NCBI GenBank assembly: GCA_900318335.1
Contig: ONKF01000012.1
Span: 62,001-126,000, forward strand
Source of the DNA: an uncultured Prevotellaceae bacterium
GTDB lineage: Bacteria > Bacteroidota > Bacteroidia > Bacteroidales > Muribaculaceae
Reading direction: 5' to 3'
Length of the DNA stretch: 64,000 nt
Of this stretch, positions 1 through 7,189 are shown one piece after another. Positions within the stretch are counted from its first letter, which is position 1. Each line of letters begins with the position of its first letter. The position numbers and the translations under genes were made by a program. Below the pieces are notes generated by a model that was not told the origin of the DNA, did not search any database, and saw only the letters and a program-made list of their open reading frames with translations.

Positions 1-1031
1 CCGCCAATACCGACAAGGCCGTGCCCACCATCGGCTTCATTGCCCACATGGACACCGCCCCCGACATGAGCGGTCATGACGTGAAGCCCCGCATCGTGAA
101 GTATGACGGCCAGCCCATCGTGCTGTGCGAGGAGAACAATATCGTGCTCGACCCCGTTCAGTTCCCCGAGATGAACGACTACCTGGGTCAGGAATTCATC
201 GTTACCAGCGGTGACACCCTGCTGGGTGCCGACGACAAGGCTGGTATCGCCGAGATTCTGAGCGCTGTCGAGTGGCTGCAGGAACACCCCGAGGTGAAGC
301 ACGGCAACATCCGCGTGGGCTTTAACCCTGACGAGGAAATCGGCCTGGGCGCACACCACTTTGACGTGGAGAAATTCGGTTGTGACTGGGCCTACACGAT
401 GGACGGTGGCGCCGTGGGTGAGCTGGAGTTTGAGAACTTCAACGCTGCCAGTGCAAAGATCACTTTCAAGGGCTTGAACGTACACCCCGGTGCCGCCAAG
501 CACAAGATGATTAACTCGATGCGTGTTGCGATGCAGTTTGCCGCTATGCTGCCCCGCTGGGAGACCCCCGAGCACACCGAGGGCTATGAGGGATTCTATC
601 ACCTCATCCGTATGGAAGGTGGCGTGGAGCAGACCACATTGAATTACATCATCCGTGACCACGACCGTGCCCGCTTTGAGAGCCGCAAGCGCGAAATCGA
701 GCACCTGTGCAACAAGATCAACTGTGAATTCCCCGATTGCGCCACTTGCGAAATCAAGGACCAGTACTACAACATGCGCGAGAAGATTGAGCCCGTGATG
801 AACATCATCGACATTGCCAAGCAGGCCATGGAGAACGCTGGCGTAACGCCCAAGGTACAGCCCATCCGCGGCGGTACGGACGGTGCCCAGTTGTCGTTCA
901 AGAACCTCCCCTGCCCCAACATCTTTGCCGGTGGCATGAACATGCACGGCCGCTTTGAGTATGTACCCATCCCCTCGATGGAGAAGGCCATGATGACCAT
1001 CGTCGAGATTTGCAAGATTGTCGCTCAGTAA
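1..1031 (+). CDS. pepT: Peptidase T (tripeptide aminopeptidase), 5' end missing
   Basis: This is the C-terminal part of a cytosolic zinc aminopeptidase of the M20 family that removes the N-terminal residue from tripeptides. The frame is already open at base 3, so the N-terminus lies outside the window; about 342 of the usual ~405 residues are present. Metal-site and catalytic motifs are visible in order: IAHMDT, GADDKAG, PDEEIG, TMDGG and, near the end, NMHGRFE. The sequence [10 protein letters not shown] before the last motif is also typical of PepT. The gene runs rightward and converges on the leftward gene at 1116, with a strong hairpin between them. Assignment is firm; only completeness is unknown. 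Confidence 0.96.
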   Translation, partial: ANTDKAVPTIGFIAHMDTAPDMSGHDVKPRIVKYDGQPIVLCEENNIVLDPVQFPEMNDYLGQEFIVTSGDTLLGADDKAGIAEILSAVEWLQEHPEVKHGNIRVGFNPDEEIGLGAHHFDVEKFGCDWAYTMDGGAVGELEFENFNAASAKITFKGLNVHPGAAKHKMINSMRVAMQFAAMLPRWETPEHTEGYEGFYHLIRMEGGVEQTTLNYIIRDHDRARFESRKREIEHLCNKINCEFPDCATCEIKDQYYNMREKIEPVMNIIDIAKQAMENAGVTPKVQPIRGGTDGAQLSFKNLPCPNIFAGGMNMHGRFEYVPIPSMEKAMMTIVEICKIVAQ

Positions 1032-1059
1032 ACCTGAGAGACCATCTTATAGAACATCA

Positions 1060-1093
1060 AGACGCGGAGCCCGCCATTGCGGGTTCCGCGTCT
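1060..1093. terminator. Bidirectional hairpin terminator after pepT
   Basis: A 15-bp stem (1060-1074 pairs with 1079-1093, one G-T wobble) with a 4-base loop lies between the convergent ends of pepT and the gene at 1116. There is no long T run on either side. Confidence 0.75.
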
Positions 1094-1115
1094 CGCTTTA
1101 CTGTTAGCTTCTTGA

Positions 1116-1481
1116 TTAATGGGCCGAACGGGTGGCGATTTTCTTGCCCTTCTTGTCCCAGGTGTAAATCCAACTGCCCTTGCGGCTGGTGAAGGTATCA
1201 CCCGCGGCATTGAGGACCTCGCCCACATTGCTCACGCTGAAGGTGTACAACTTTTTCCCCTTGGCATCATAGGTGTAGTACCAGCTGCCGTGCTTGACGA
1301 TATAGAACGAGTCGCTATAGGCGACCACTTCGCCCTGGGTGGTGCTGAAGGTGTGCACTTTCTTGCCATTGTCGTCATAGACGTAGTACCATGACCTTGT
1401 GGCCTCGATATGGCTGATCTTCTGGGCCTGAATGCCCGTGATGGTCATCATCATGACCAGGATGATAAGGATTCTTTTCAT
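1116..1481 (-). CDS. Small secreted repeat protein
   Basis: The 121-residue product starts with a clear signal peptide (MKRILIILVMMMTITGIQAQ), so the mature protein is about 100 residues and exported. It consists of three repeats about 36 residues apart, each with a core like SWYYTYDAKGKK (near residues 30, 66 and 103). The aromatic-rich core followed by GKK suggests small beta-hairpin units, but I do not recognise a named family and assign no function. It is the last gene of a long leftward series and follows the AlkZ-related gene by 17 bp, so it may share its transcript. It ends at the hairpin it shares with pepT. Confidence 0.7.
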   Translation of the reverse strand: MKRILIILVMMMTITGIQAQKISHIEATRSWYYVYDDNGKKVHTFSTTQGEVVAYSDSFYIVKHGSWYYTYDAKGKKLYTFSVSNVGEVLNAAGDTFTSRKGSWIYTWDKKGKKIATRSAH

Positions 1482-1498
1482 ATCGGTATTACATGAGT

Positions 1499-2179
1499 TT
1501 ATTTGATGAGTTTCATGATTTGTTTCTCGGTGGCATGAGGCAAGATGCGCTTGAAGTGTTCCAGGATGCGCTCAAGGGATTCCTCGGGCGCGCGGTCGCA
1601 GCGGCATGCTTCCTTGCCCAGCAGGTCCTCGGGTGTGGTGAGCAATGCCCAACCCCAGCCGTATTCATGTCCGTGCTTGTCACGTGGATAGACAAAATCC
1701 TGGGTAACGATGCGGCACGCCATCTGCAAACGTGTGACGTAGGCATCAAAGCGGCTGCGCATCTTGGCGCCCGTGAAGCCGCAGGCGGCACGCAATTCCC
1801 GCGTGATAAGGCTGCCGTGCTCACGCAGGGTAAGCACGATGGCTTCCTCGATGGAGCCTTCGACAGGTTCAGGATAGGCATGGCGGCGGTAGTTCATGAA
1901 GTCGGGCCACCAGTCCATACTGATGTAGCCAGCCTTCTTGTCAAAGAATTTTCCATACACACAAGGGCTCTCGGTCACTATCGGGCCTTTCCACTTCCAC
2001 ATGGGCCAATCCCAACCCCCGTCTTCATACACGACATAGCGGCAATCGCTATCGACGACGTCCTCGGCCGAATAGCCGCTGATGCCGCTATAGAGCAACG
2101 GCAAGAACCCGATTTCCTGTATCAGGTCAACCAGTTCTGTCGCATTATGAATCATTCCCCGTCGTATCATTTCTATCAA
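1499..2179 (-). CDS. AlkZ/YcaQ-related protein
   Basis: The 226-residue protein resembles a Bacteroidota family annotated as AlkZ-related, i.e. related to the winged-helix HTH_42 glycosylases that unhook interstrand crosslinks. Visible features are an N-terminal helix ending in IGFLPLL, a Trp-rich stretch (GGWDWPMWKWKG, near residues 54-65), and a winged-helix-like segment from about residue 108 (SIEEAIVLTLREHGSL). It is shorter than true AlkZ (about 400 residues), and I cannot identify the QxQ catalytic motif, so glycosylase activity is unproven. Its start overlaps the stop of the upstream DNPH1-like gene by 4 bp (ATGA), which implies translational coupling. Confidence 0.6.
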   Translation of the reverse strand: MIEMIRRGMIHNATELVDLIQEIGFLPLLYSGISGYSAEDVVDSDCRYVVYEDGGWDWPMWKWKGPIVTESPCVYGKFFDKKAGYISMDWWPDFMNYRRHAYPEPVEGSIEEAIVLTLREHGSLITRELRAACGFTGAKMRSRFDAYVTRLQMACRIVTQDFVYPRDKHGHEYGWGWALLTTPEDLLGKEACRCDRAPEESLERILEHFKRILPHATEKQIMKLIK

Positions 2180-2592
2180 TGGTTTAGGATCTCGTCAAGG
2201 AGGGGGTAGATGTCGGCCTCGGTGGCGTAAGGGTGAATATGAAAGTAGGGATTGCCAGTGAGCATGGCGGACAGTTGGCATTTTGTCTTGTCATAGAAGA
2301 TATGACAGGGGATGCCATGGGCCTCGGCATAGGCCAACTCATAGCCCACGCCCAGCGACGGACAGGTACACTCGCCAATCAACAAGTCGCTTTCGCGCAG
2401 CCATGCGGTATCCTGGTCATAGATGCGGGCGTCACGTTCACGACCCTGCTCTACCAGGCTCAAATTGCTCTTGCCAACGTGCTCGGTCAGCACCACATCA
2501 GTACGCTGGATGTAACTGATGATGCGGTGATACAACTCGGCATCAACGCGACCGCCACGTATTGACCCTGCAAAGTAGATTTTCTTATCCAT
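2176..2592 (-). CDS. DNPH1-like nucleoside 2-deoxyribosyltransferase family protein
   Basis: The 138-residue protein has the fold signature of the nucleoside 2-deoxyribosyltransferase superfamily: an N-terminal strand and phosphate-binding loop (IYFAGSIRGGR), an Asp in RESDLLIGE (near 69), and the nucleophile Glu85 in LGVGYELAYA. The opening FAGSIRGGR resembles human DNPH1/RCL, which hydrolyses the N-glycosidic bond of 2'-deoxynucleoside 5'-monophosphates, so a house-cleaning nucleotide hydrolase is the best guess. Genuine deoxyribosyltransferase activity cannot be excluded. It overlaps the downstream AlkZ-related gene by 4 bp. The 64 bp upstream of its start hold no recognisable promoter, so it is probably read from the thioredoxin-like gene. 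Confidence 0.75.
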   Translation of the reverse strand: MDKKIYFAGSIRGGRVDAELYHRIISYIQRTDVVLTEHVGKSNLSLVEQGRERDARIYDQDTAWLRESDLLIGECTCPSLGVGYELAYAEAHGIPCHIFYDKTKCQLSAMLTGNPYFHIHPYATEADIYPLLDEILNH

Positions 2593-2656
2593 AATTAAAT
2601 CAGCAATATTGACTTCGCTATCACCGTCAGTCTATGTCATTACTCTCGTCTGGGGG

Positions 2657-3160
2657 TTATTCCCGCACAGCCGCCGGGGTCCATTGCTGGAAGAACGTGA
2701 GCACCTTCTTCTGGTTATAGCTCTTGTCCTCCTCAAGCAAGCCCGAGTCCTGGATGTGAATGATCTGTCCCTCCTCATCGAGCACAACGAGCACGGGAAA
2801 GCCGAAGCGGCCCGCATTGTTGAGCCGTTTCATCAGCGCCTTGCCTACCTCACCAGCCTTGCGGGGATGATAGTTGACGTGTATATAGACGAAGTTCTGC
2901 TCAATGACGCTGTTGATAGTGCTGTCGTTAGTAATGAAATCGGCAAAGCGCAGGCACCAGGGGCACCAGTTGCCACCCACCTGGCAGATGACGAATTTAC
3001 CCTCGGCCTTAGCCTGCAGGATAGCCTGGTCAATCTGCTCCAGCGGATTGATCTGCTCATTATACACCTTCTTAGGGGCTGAAGTTGCCTCGGTTTGGGC
3101 ATTGGCAGTCACACAGAACAGTGCCATTGCCACCAATGTGATCGTTAATATCTTCTTCAT
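2657..3160 (-). CDS. Secreted thioredoxin-like protein (CPWC)
   Basis: The 167-residue protein has a signal peptide ending near NAQ (residue 22) and a thioredoxin fold with the redox motif C66-P-W-C69 inside VGGNWCPWCLRF. Downstream are the conserved cis-Pro region (GRFGFPVLVVLDEEGQ) and a C-terminal helix. It therefore acts outside the cytoplasm, probably as a disulfide oxidoreductase, or as a reductase for a periplasmic partner. Its first 4 bp overlap the end of the thioesterase gene (ATGA), so the two are translationally coupled. The substrate cannot be told from sequence. Confidence 0.8.
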   Translation of the reverse strand: MKKILTITLVAMALFCVTANAQTEATSAPKKVYNEQINPLEQIDQAILQAKAEGKFVICQVGGNWCPWCLRFADFITNDSTINSVIEQNFVYIHVNYHPRKAGEVGKALMKRLNNAGRFGFPVLVVLDEEGQIIHIQDSGLLEEDKSYNQKKVLTFFQQWTPAAVRE

Positions 3161-3528
3161 AATCTTGACATGAATTTTTCTTTATCCACAATAAAACGCA
3201 GGTGTGTGCCCTCGCCCAGCAGCGTGTCGCCGCAGTGGGCCTCAACCTTGAACTCGATTTTCTTGCCATCGACACGGGTGACAGTGGCTGTCGCCGTGAT
3301 TGTGTCACCCAGTTTGGTGGGTTTGAGATGGGACGATGAAATATGACCGCCCACGGTTGTACTGCCCTCGGGCAGATGATCGGCCACAGCAAGCATGGCA
3401 GCATTCTCCATGAGTGCCATCATTACGGGTGTAGCCAGCACAGGCAAATCGCCCGAACCCATAGCAATAGCCGTAACGGTTTCATTGACCGTTAATTGGC
3501 TCGTGTGCCGTAATCCTTCTTGCAGCAT
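3157..3528 (-). CDS. Hotdog-fold thioesterase family protein (FlK-like)
   Basis: The 123-residue protein matches small single-domain hotdog thioesterases of the FlK (fluoroacetyl-CoA thioesterase) type. Typical elements are the central helix segment (TPVMMALMENAAM), the following TTVGGHISSSHLKPTKLGD strand region, and the closing EGTHLRFIVDKEKF. These enzymes act on acyl-CoA or related thioesters in the cytoplasm; the substrate is unknown here. It lies 14 bp downstream of the 60-residue protein gene and overlaps the thioredoxin-like gene by 4 bp, so it sits inside an operon. Confidence 0.75.
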   Translation of the reverse strand: MLQEGLRHTSQLTVNETVTAIAMGSGDLPVLATPVMMALMENAAMLAVADHLPEGSTTVGGHISSSHLKPTKLGDTITATATVTRVDGKKIEFKVEAHCGDTLLGEGTHLRFIVDKEKFMSRL

Positions 3529-3542
3529 TATCTCGTTTCCAA

Positions 3543-3725
3543 TTAATACTTGTTGAAATTATACTTGGTTCTTAATTCGGCTTTTTTCTCCTCGCTCTGA
3601 CGAGAGAAATAGCTTCTCCATCCAGGGCAGAAATTAATGTGCCAACGCCAAAACCTGCCCAGCGCAGAATTGGGCTTATTGTCGTAATGAGCACGGAATT
3701 TACAGTTCTCGCAGATATGTGCCAT
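3543..3725 (-). CDS. Small conserved Cys-containing protein
   Basis: This 60-residue protein starts MAHICENCKFRAHYD, carrying a CxxC pair, and has a third Cys in INFCPGWRSYF, so it may bind a metal ion. I recognise it only as a small protein conserved in Bacteroidota with no known function. It is basic and Trp-rich, without a signal peptide or membrane segment. It sits between the large FAD/Fe-S oxidoreductase (30 bp upstream) and the thioesterase (14 bp downstream) on the same strand, so it is probably co-transcribed with both. Confidence 0.7.
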   Translation of the reverse strand: MAHICENCKFRAHYDNKPNSALGRFWRWHINFCPGWRSYFSRQSEEKKAELRTKYNFNKY

Positions 3726-3737
3726 AATCGTCTTTAT

Positions 3738-3759
3738 TTTTTAGTTAGTTTTTAGTTAT
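3738..3759. repeat. Two tandem 11-mers across a stop codon
   Basis: TTTTTAGTTAG and TTTTTAGTTAT lie directly next to each other and include the stop codon of the FAD/Fe-S gene. The unit is 11 bases, unlike the heptads elsewhere in the window. Confidence 0.5.
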
Positions 3760-6716
3760 TTTTTTGTGGTTACTTCGTTGACGAGATAGATGATGTTCAG
3801 ATAGGGAATGCCGCCGTTGGTTTCCAAGCCGACCTCACAGGTGCGGCTATTGCTGTAGCCCATCTCGATATGGTTTTCCTCGAGTTGTCGACGCAGTTTG
3901 CGCAGTGCCCAGCGGTTGACTTCGGGATGCGTCCAGCCACGGTCGCCAGCAAAGCCGCAACAGCCCACGCCCTCGGGCAGGAAGACGTTGTTGGAGCACA
4001 GGCGAGCCAACTGGGTCATCTTGTCCACGAGCCCCATCTCGCGGGTGGAGCACGTGAAATGCAGGGCGATATGGCGGTCGATGGGTGTGAACTCCAAGCG
4101 GTCGCGCAAGTATTCCCAGATGAATTCCACAGGTTCATACAGTTTCATCCGCTTGATGCACTTGCGCATACGGTGCAGGCATGGGCTCTGGTCGCACACG
4201 ACGGGATATTTTCCCTGCTCACTGGCCAGCCACAGGGCCTTCTCGAGTTCTTCGGTCTTGCGGTCAGCGATATCGAGCATACCCTTTGACTCCCAGATGG
4301 TGCCACAGCACAATTTTTCGATGCCCTTGGGGAATATCACCTGATAGCCTGCCTTACTGCACAACCTCACCATCTCGATGACAAGTGAATTCTCTACGGG
4401 CGAACCTTTGGACAAGCCCATCGTCTGGTTGATGCACGAGGGGAAATAGACAACCTTACCCGCCACATCCTGCCGGGGCCCTATTCTACCCGCAAGCGGC
4501 TGGCGGGCCTTACCAGGCATGGTTGGCGTCCACAGTGGCATACCTGCCTTGTGCAAGGCTCCGGCAATGCCGTTCATGGCACCCGTTCCCAGAACGTTGT
4601 GACCCAATCGTGCCGTATCAAGCACAAGGCGCAAGCCGCTCTTGACGCCAGCAAAATGACGGGCAGCAAAGTTGCCCACCTTGTAGCCCATGCTACCCTG
4701 CGGTAAAGCATCCTGGCGGATAAGGTGGGTCAAATCGGCCACATTGATGCCCATCGGGCATGAGGTGGCGCACAGGCCGTCGCCCGCACACGTCTGGTCA
4801 CCCTGATAGCGGTATTGCTTGACAAGTTTTGCCAGACGCCCAGGGTCGGCGCCCGTCTCACGCAGGTGTGAAATCTCGCGCTGAATGACGATGCGCTGGC
4901 GGGACGAAAGTGTGAAGCCACAGGTCACGCAATTCACCTCACAGAAACCGCACTCGATGCACTTGTTCGCCTTCAAGACGCCTTCGATGGTAGCTTGAAC
5001 ACTGTCGTGACGTTCGCTGGCTTTGGGCACACTTGCGGTACCTTTCAATTTAAGCTCAGGCAGGGGCTTGAAATTCTTGATGAAGCACTCAGGATCATCG
5101 TTGAAGATGACGCCCGGATTGAGCAGATTGCCAGGGTCAAAAATGGCCTTGAGCTCACGCATGGCAGCATAGGCCTCCTCGCCCCACTCCTGCTTGACAA
5201 ACGGCGCCATATTGCGGCCCGTGCCGTGCTCGGCCTTCAACGAGCCGTCATACTCCTCGACCACGAGCCTGGCCACGTCGCGCATCATCGCGGCATAGCG
5301 TTGCACCTCGCTGTCGGTGCTGAAGAGCTGATTGATGATGAAGTGGTAATTGCCTTCGAAGGCATGGCCGTAGATGCATGCATCCTTATAGCCATGGTCG
5401 GCGATAAGACGCTGCAACTTGACGGTGGCCTCGGGCAAATCCTCCACGGGAAACGCCACGTCCTCGATAAGGCACGAGGTACCCACAGGCCGTGAGCCAC
5501 CCACGCTGGGGAAAATGCCTGAGCGAATAGCCCAGTACTTGCCATAGACGGCAGGATCGGCCGTGAACTCAACGGGGATGTAGGTATTGAAACGCGACAG
5601 GCAAGCGGTAATCGCGTCGATGCGGCGCTGCAGCTCGCCAGGGGTCGTGGCCTTAGTCTCGGTAAGGATTGCCGTGAGGTTGTGGTAATCACCAGGTTTC
5701 ACACCCGCAATGCGGCCAGCATCCACGTCGCGCTTGTATTGCAGATAAACAGGATCATCGACCGAAGCCAGAGAAAGATAGTCGAGCATCTCAGCACTCT
5801 TGACCATCAGGTTCTCGGCACTCATGGCGATATCATCGTCACTCGACTGCAACTGCTTGAGGGCGACAACGGCCTCACAACTCTCACGCATCGTGAAGAA
5901 ATAGAGCATTGCCGAAGCCTTGCAGGGATAATCGTGCAGCGTGCGCATGGTCACCTGGCTGATAAATGCCAGGGTGCCCTCACTGCCCACCACGCTGTGA
6001 GCGATGATGTCAAACGGGTCATCATAGGCGATAAACGGCCTCAGGTTCAATCCCGTCACATTCTTGATGCTGTATTTCTTGCGGATGCGGTCGATCAGTT
6101 GGCCATTGGCACGGATACGGTCCCTCAGGGACTCGATACGGGCGATGAAATCGGGATGTGATTTCCTGAACGCCTCACGACTGTGCTCGTCACCCGTGTC
6201 AAGCACGGTGCCGTCGGGCAACACCAAGCGAGCCGACAGCAGCATGCGGTCACTGTTGGCGTGGGTGCCGCAATTCATACCTGAGGCATTGTTGGCGACT
6301 ATGCCACCCACCATTGCCGACCCGATGCTCGCAGGGTCAGGCGGGAACACCCGGCCTAAAGGCTTCAAAATCTGGTTCACCCTTGCCCCGACAATGCCAG
6401 GCTGCAAAGTGATGCTCTCACCATCGGGAGCAACGCTGTAATCTTCCCAATTCTTGCCCGCGACAATCAGGATGCTATCGCTCACGCTCTGTCCCGACAA
6501 CGAAGTGCCCGCGGCGCGGAAGGTGAACGGAAGTCCATACTTGCTGGCCAACTTGACGATTGCCGCTACCTCTGATTCGTCCTTAGCGCGGATGACAACC
6601 TGTGGCGTCAGGCGATAGAAACTCGCGTCAGTTCCCCACGCCAGTGTCCTCAACTCGTCGGTATAAACCCTGTCCCCGGGCAAGATACCCTTTATGTCAT
6701 TCAAGAACCTTTTCAT
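3756..6716 (-). CDS. FAD-linked / Fe-S (CCG-domain) oxidoreductase, D-lactate-dehydrogenase-like
   Basis: The 986-residue protein fuses a GlcD-type flavoprotein to a GlcF-type iron-sulfur part. The N-terminal PCMH/FAD_binding_4 domain shows PFTFRAAGTSLSGQS (near 62) and VGGIVANNASGMNCGT (near 138). The FAD-oxidase C-terminal domain extends to about 540. Two 4Fe-4S clusters follow in CIECGFCEVNC (near 588) and CAGDGLCATSCPMGI (near 643), and two CCG motifs in KLCCGTIWESKG (near 804) and GVGCCGFAGDRGW (near 920). Relatives oxidise D-lactate, glycolate or D-2-hydroxyglutarate and pass electrons to the quinone pool at the membrane. D-lactate is the likeliest substrate, but the sequence does not settle it. 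It starts 6 bp after the 99-residue gene, so the two form one transcript. Confidence 0.88.
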   Translation of the reverse strand: MKRFLNDIKGILPGDRVYTDELRTLAWGTDASFYRLTPQVVIRAKDESEVAAIVKLASKYGLPFTFRAAGTSLSGQSVSDSILIVAGKNWEDYSVAPDGESITLQPGIVGARVNQILKPLGRVFPPDPASIGSAMVGGIVANNASGMNCGTHANSDRMLLSARLVLPDGTVLDTGDEHSREAFRKSHPDFIARIESLRDRIRANGQLIDRIRKKYSIKNVTGLNLRPFIAYDDPFDIIAHSVVGSEGTLAFISQVTMRTLHDYPCKASAMLYFFTMRESCEAVVALKQLQSSDDDIAMSAENLMVKSAEMLDYLSLASVDDPVYLQYKRDVDAGRIAGVKPGDYHNLTAILTETKATTPGELQRRIDAITACLSRFNTYIPVEFTADPAVYGKYWAIRSGIFPSVGGSRPVGTSCLIEDVAFPVEDLPEATVKLQRLIADHGYKDACIYGHAFEGNYHFIINQLFSTDSEVQRYAAMMRDVARLVVEEYDGSLKAEHGTGRNMAPFVKQEWGEEAYAAMRELKAIFDPGNLLNPGVIFNDDPECFIKNFKPLPELKLKGTASVPKASERHDSVQATIEGVLKANKCIECGFCEVNCVTCGFTLSSRQRIVIQREISHLRETGADPGRLAKLVKQYRYQGDQTCAGDGLCATSCPMGINVADLTHLIRQDALPQGSMGYKVGNFAARHFAGVKSGLRLVLDTARLGHNVLGTGAMNGIAGALHKAGMPLWTPTMPGKARQPLAGRIGPRQDVAGKVVYFPSCINQTMGLSKGSPVENSLVIEMVRLCSKAGYQVIFPKGIEKLCCGTIWESKGMLDIADRKTEELEKALWLASEQGKYPVVCDQSPCLHRMRKCIKRMKLYEPVEFIWEYLRDRLEFTPIDRHIALHFTCSTREMGLVDKMTQLARLCSNNVFLPEGVGCCGFAGDRGWTHPEVNRWALRKLRRQLEENHIEMGYSNSRTCEVGLETNGGIPYLNIIYLVNEVTTKK

Positions 6717-6722
6717 AACAGT

Positions 6723-7022
6723 CTAATAATACTTGATGGTGAAAACGCTGGAAATTCTCAACTCTTCGCCCCAATGGTCACGATAAACGATGGAAATGCC
6801 ACGGTAAGCCTCAGGCACCAAGAGCACATCCACCTTACCCCAGCGGGGCGGTCCATAATCAAACGACTTACCCGACAAAATCAAGATGTTGCCCGCATAG
6901 TCGAACTCATAGAAACCGCCACCCAAGCATTGCTCATGCGGCAATAGCAGGTCACGATGCAAAGTGACCATACCCAGACGCAGGTGCCCGCCACTGGTGA
7001 TGATGAACTTAGGGTGTTCCAT
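6723..7022 (-). CDS. Conserved 99-residue hypothetical protein
   Basis: The product begins MEHPKFIITSGGHLRLGMV and continues with a Gly- and Tyr-rich beta-strand region (GGGFYEFDYAGNILIL). It looks like a small all-beta cytosolic protein of a type I have seen in Bacteroidales, with no assigned function. It lies 6 bp upstream of the FAD/Fe-S oxidoreductase and is probably the first gene of that transcript. A promoter -7 element lies only 5 bp upstream of its ATG, which would give a leaderless or nearly leaderless mRNA unless translation starts at the internal Met18. Confidence 0.6.
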   Translation of the reverse strand: MEHPKFIITSGGHLRLGMVTLHRDLLLPHEQCLGGGFYEFDYAGNILILSGKSFDYGPPRWGKVDVLLVPEAYRGISIVYRDHWGEELRISSVFTIKYY

Positions 7023-7027
7023 GACTG

Positions 7028-7035
7028 CAAAGATA
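7028..7035 (-). promoter_or_regulatory. Bacteroidota -7 element (TATCTTTG)
   Basis: On the minus strand this reads TATCTTTG, matching TAnnTTTG. It lies unusually close to the ATG at 7022. No clear -33 TTTG is seen. Confidence 0.45.
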
Positions 7036-7056
7036 ATAAAAAAGTTGATGCTCGAT

Positions 7057-7188
7057 GCTCGCGTTGCGAGCAGTTTAATGTTTAATGTTTAATGTTTAAT
7101 GAGGCATCCGCACTCCTGAAGCCAACAGGAATGCGGATGCACCTCTAAACTTTAAACACTAAACTCTAAACTGCGAGCGTTAGCGAGT
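7057..7188. repeat. Heptad array built into a 132-bp imperfect inverted repeat
   Basis: Four tandem TTTAATG heptads (7074-7101) are followed by a 15-bp hairpin (7104-7118 with 7126-7140, one mismatch). Then come inverted heptads of the CTAAACT/TTAAACA type (7145-7171). The outer flanks also pair imperfectly, through GCTCGC/GCGAGC sequences. The array fills the gap between the LRR-dockerin gene end (7190) and the 99-residue gene start. Confidence 0.8.
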
Positions 7189-7189
7189 A

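Noticed and set aside
1493-2209. A 238-codon plus-strand frame over the AlkZ-related gene
   Set aside because: The minus-strand gene fits the operon with ATGA coupling; the plus-strand frame has no recognisable features and extends into the neighbouring gene.
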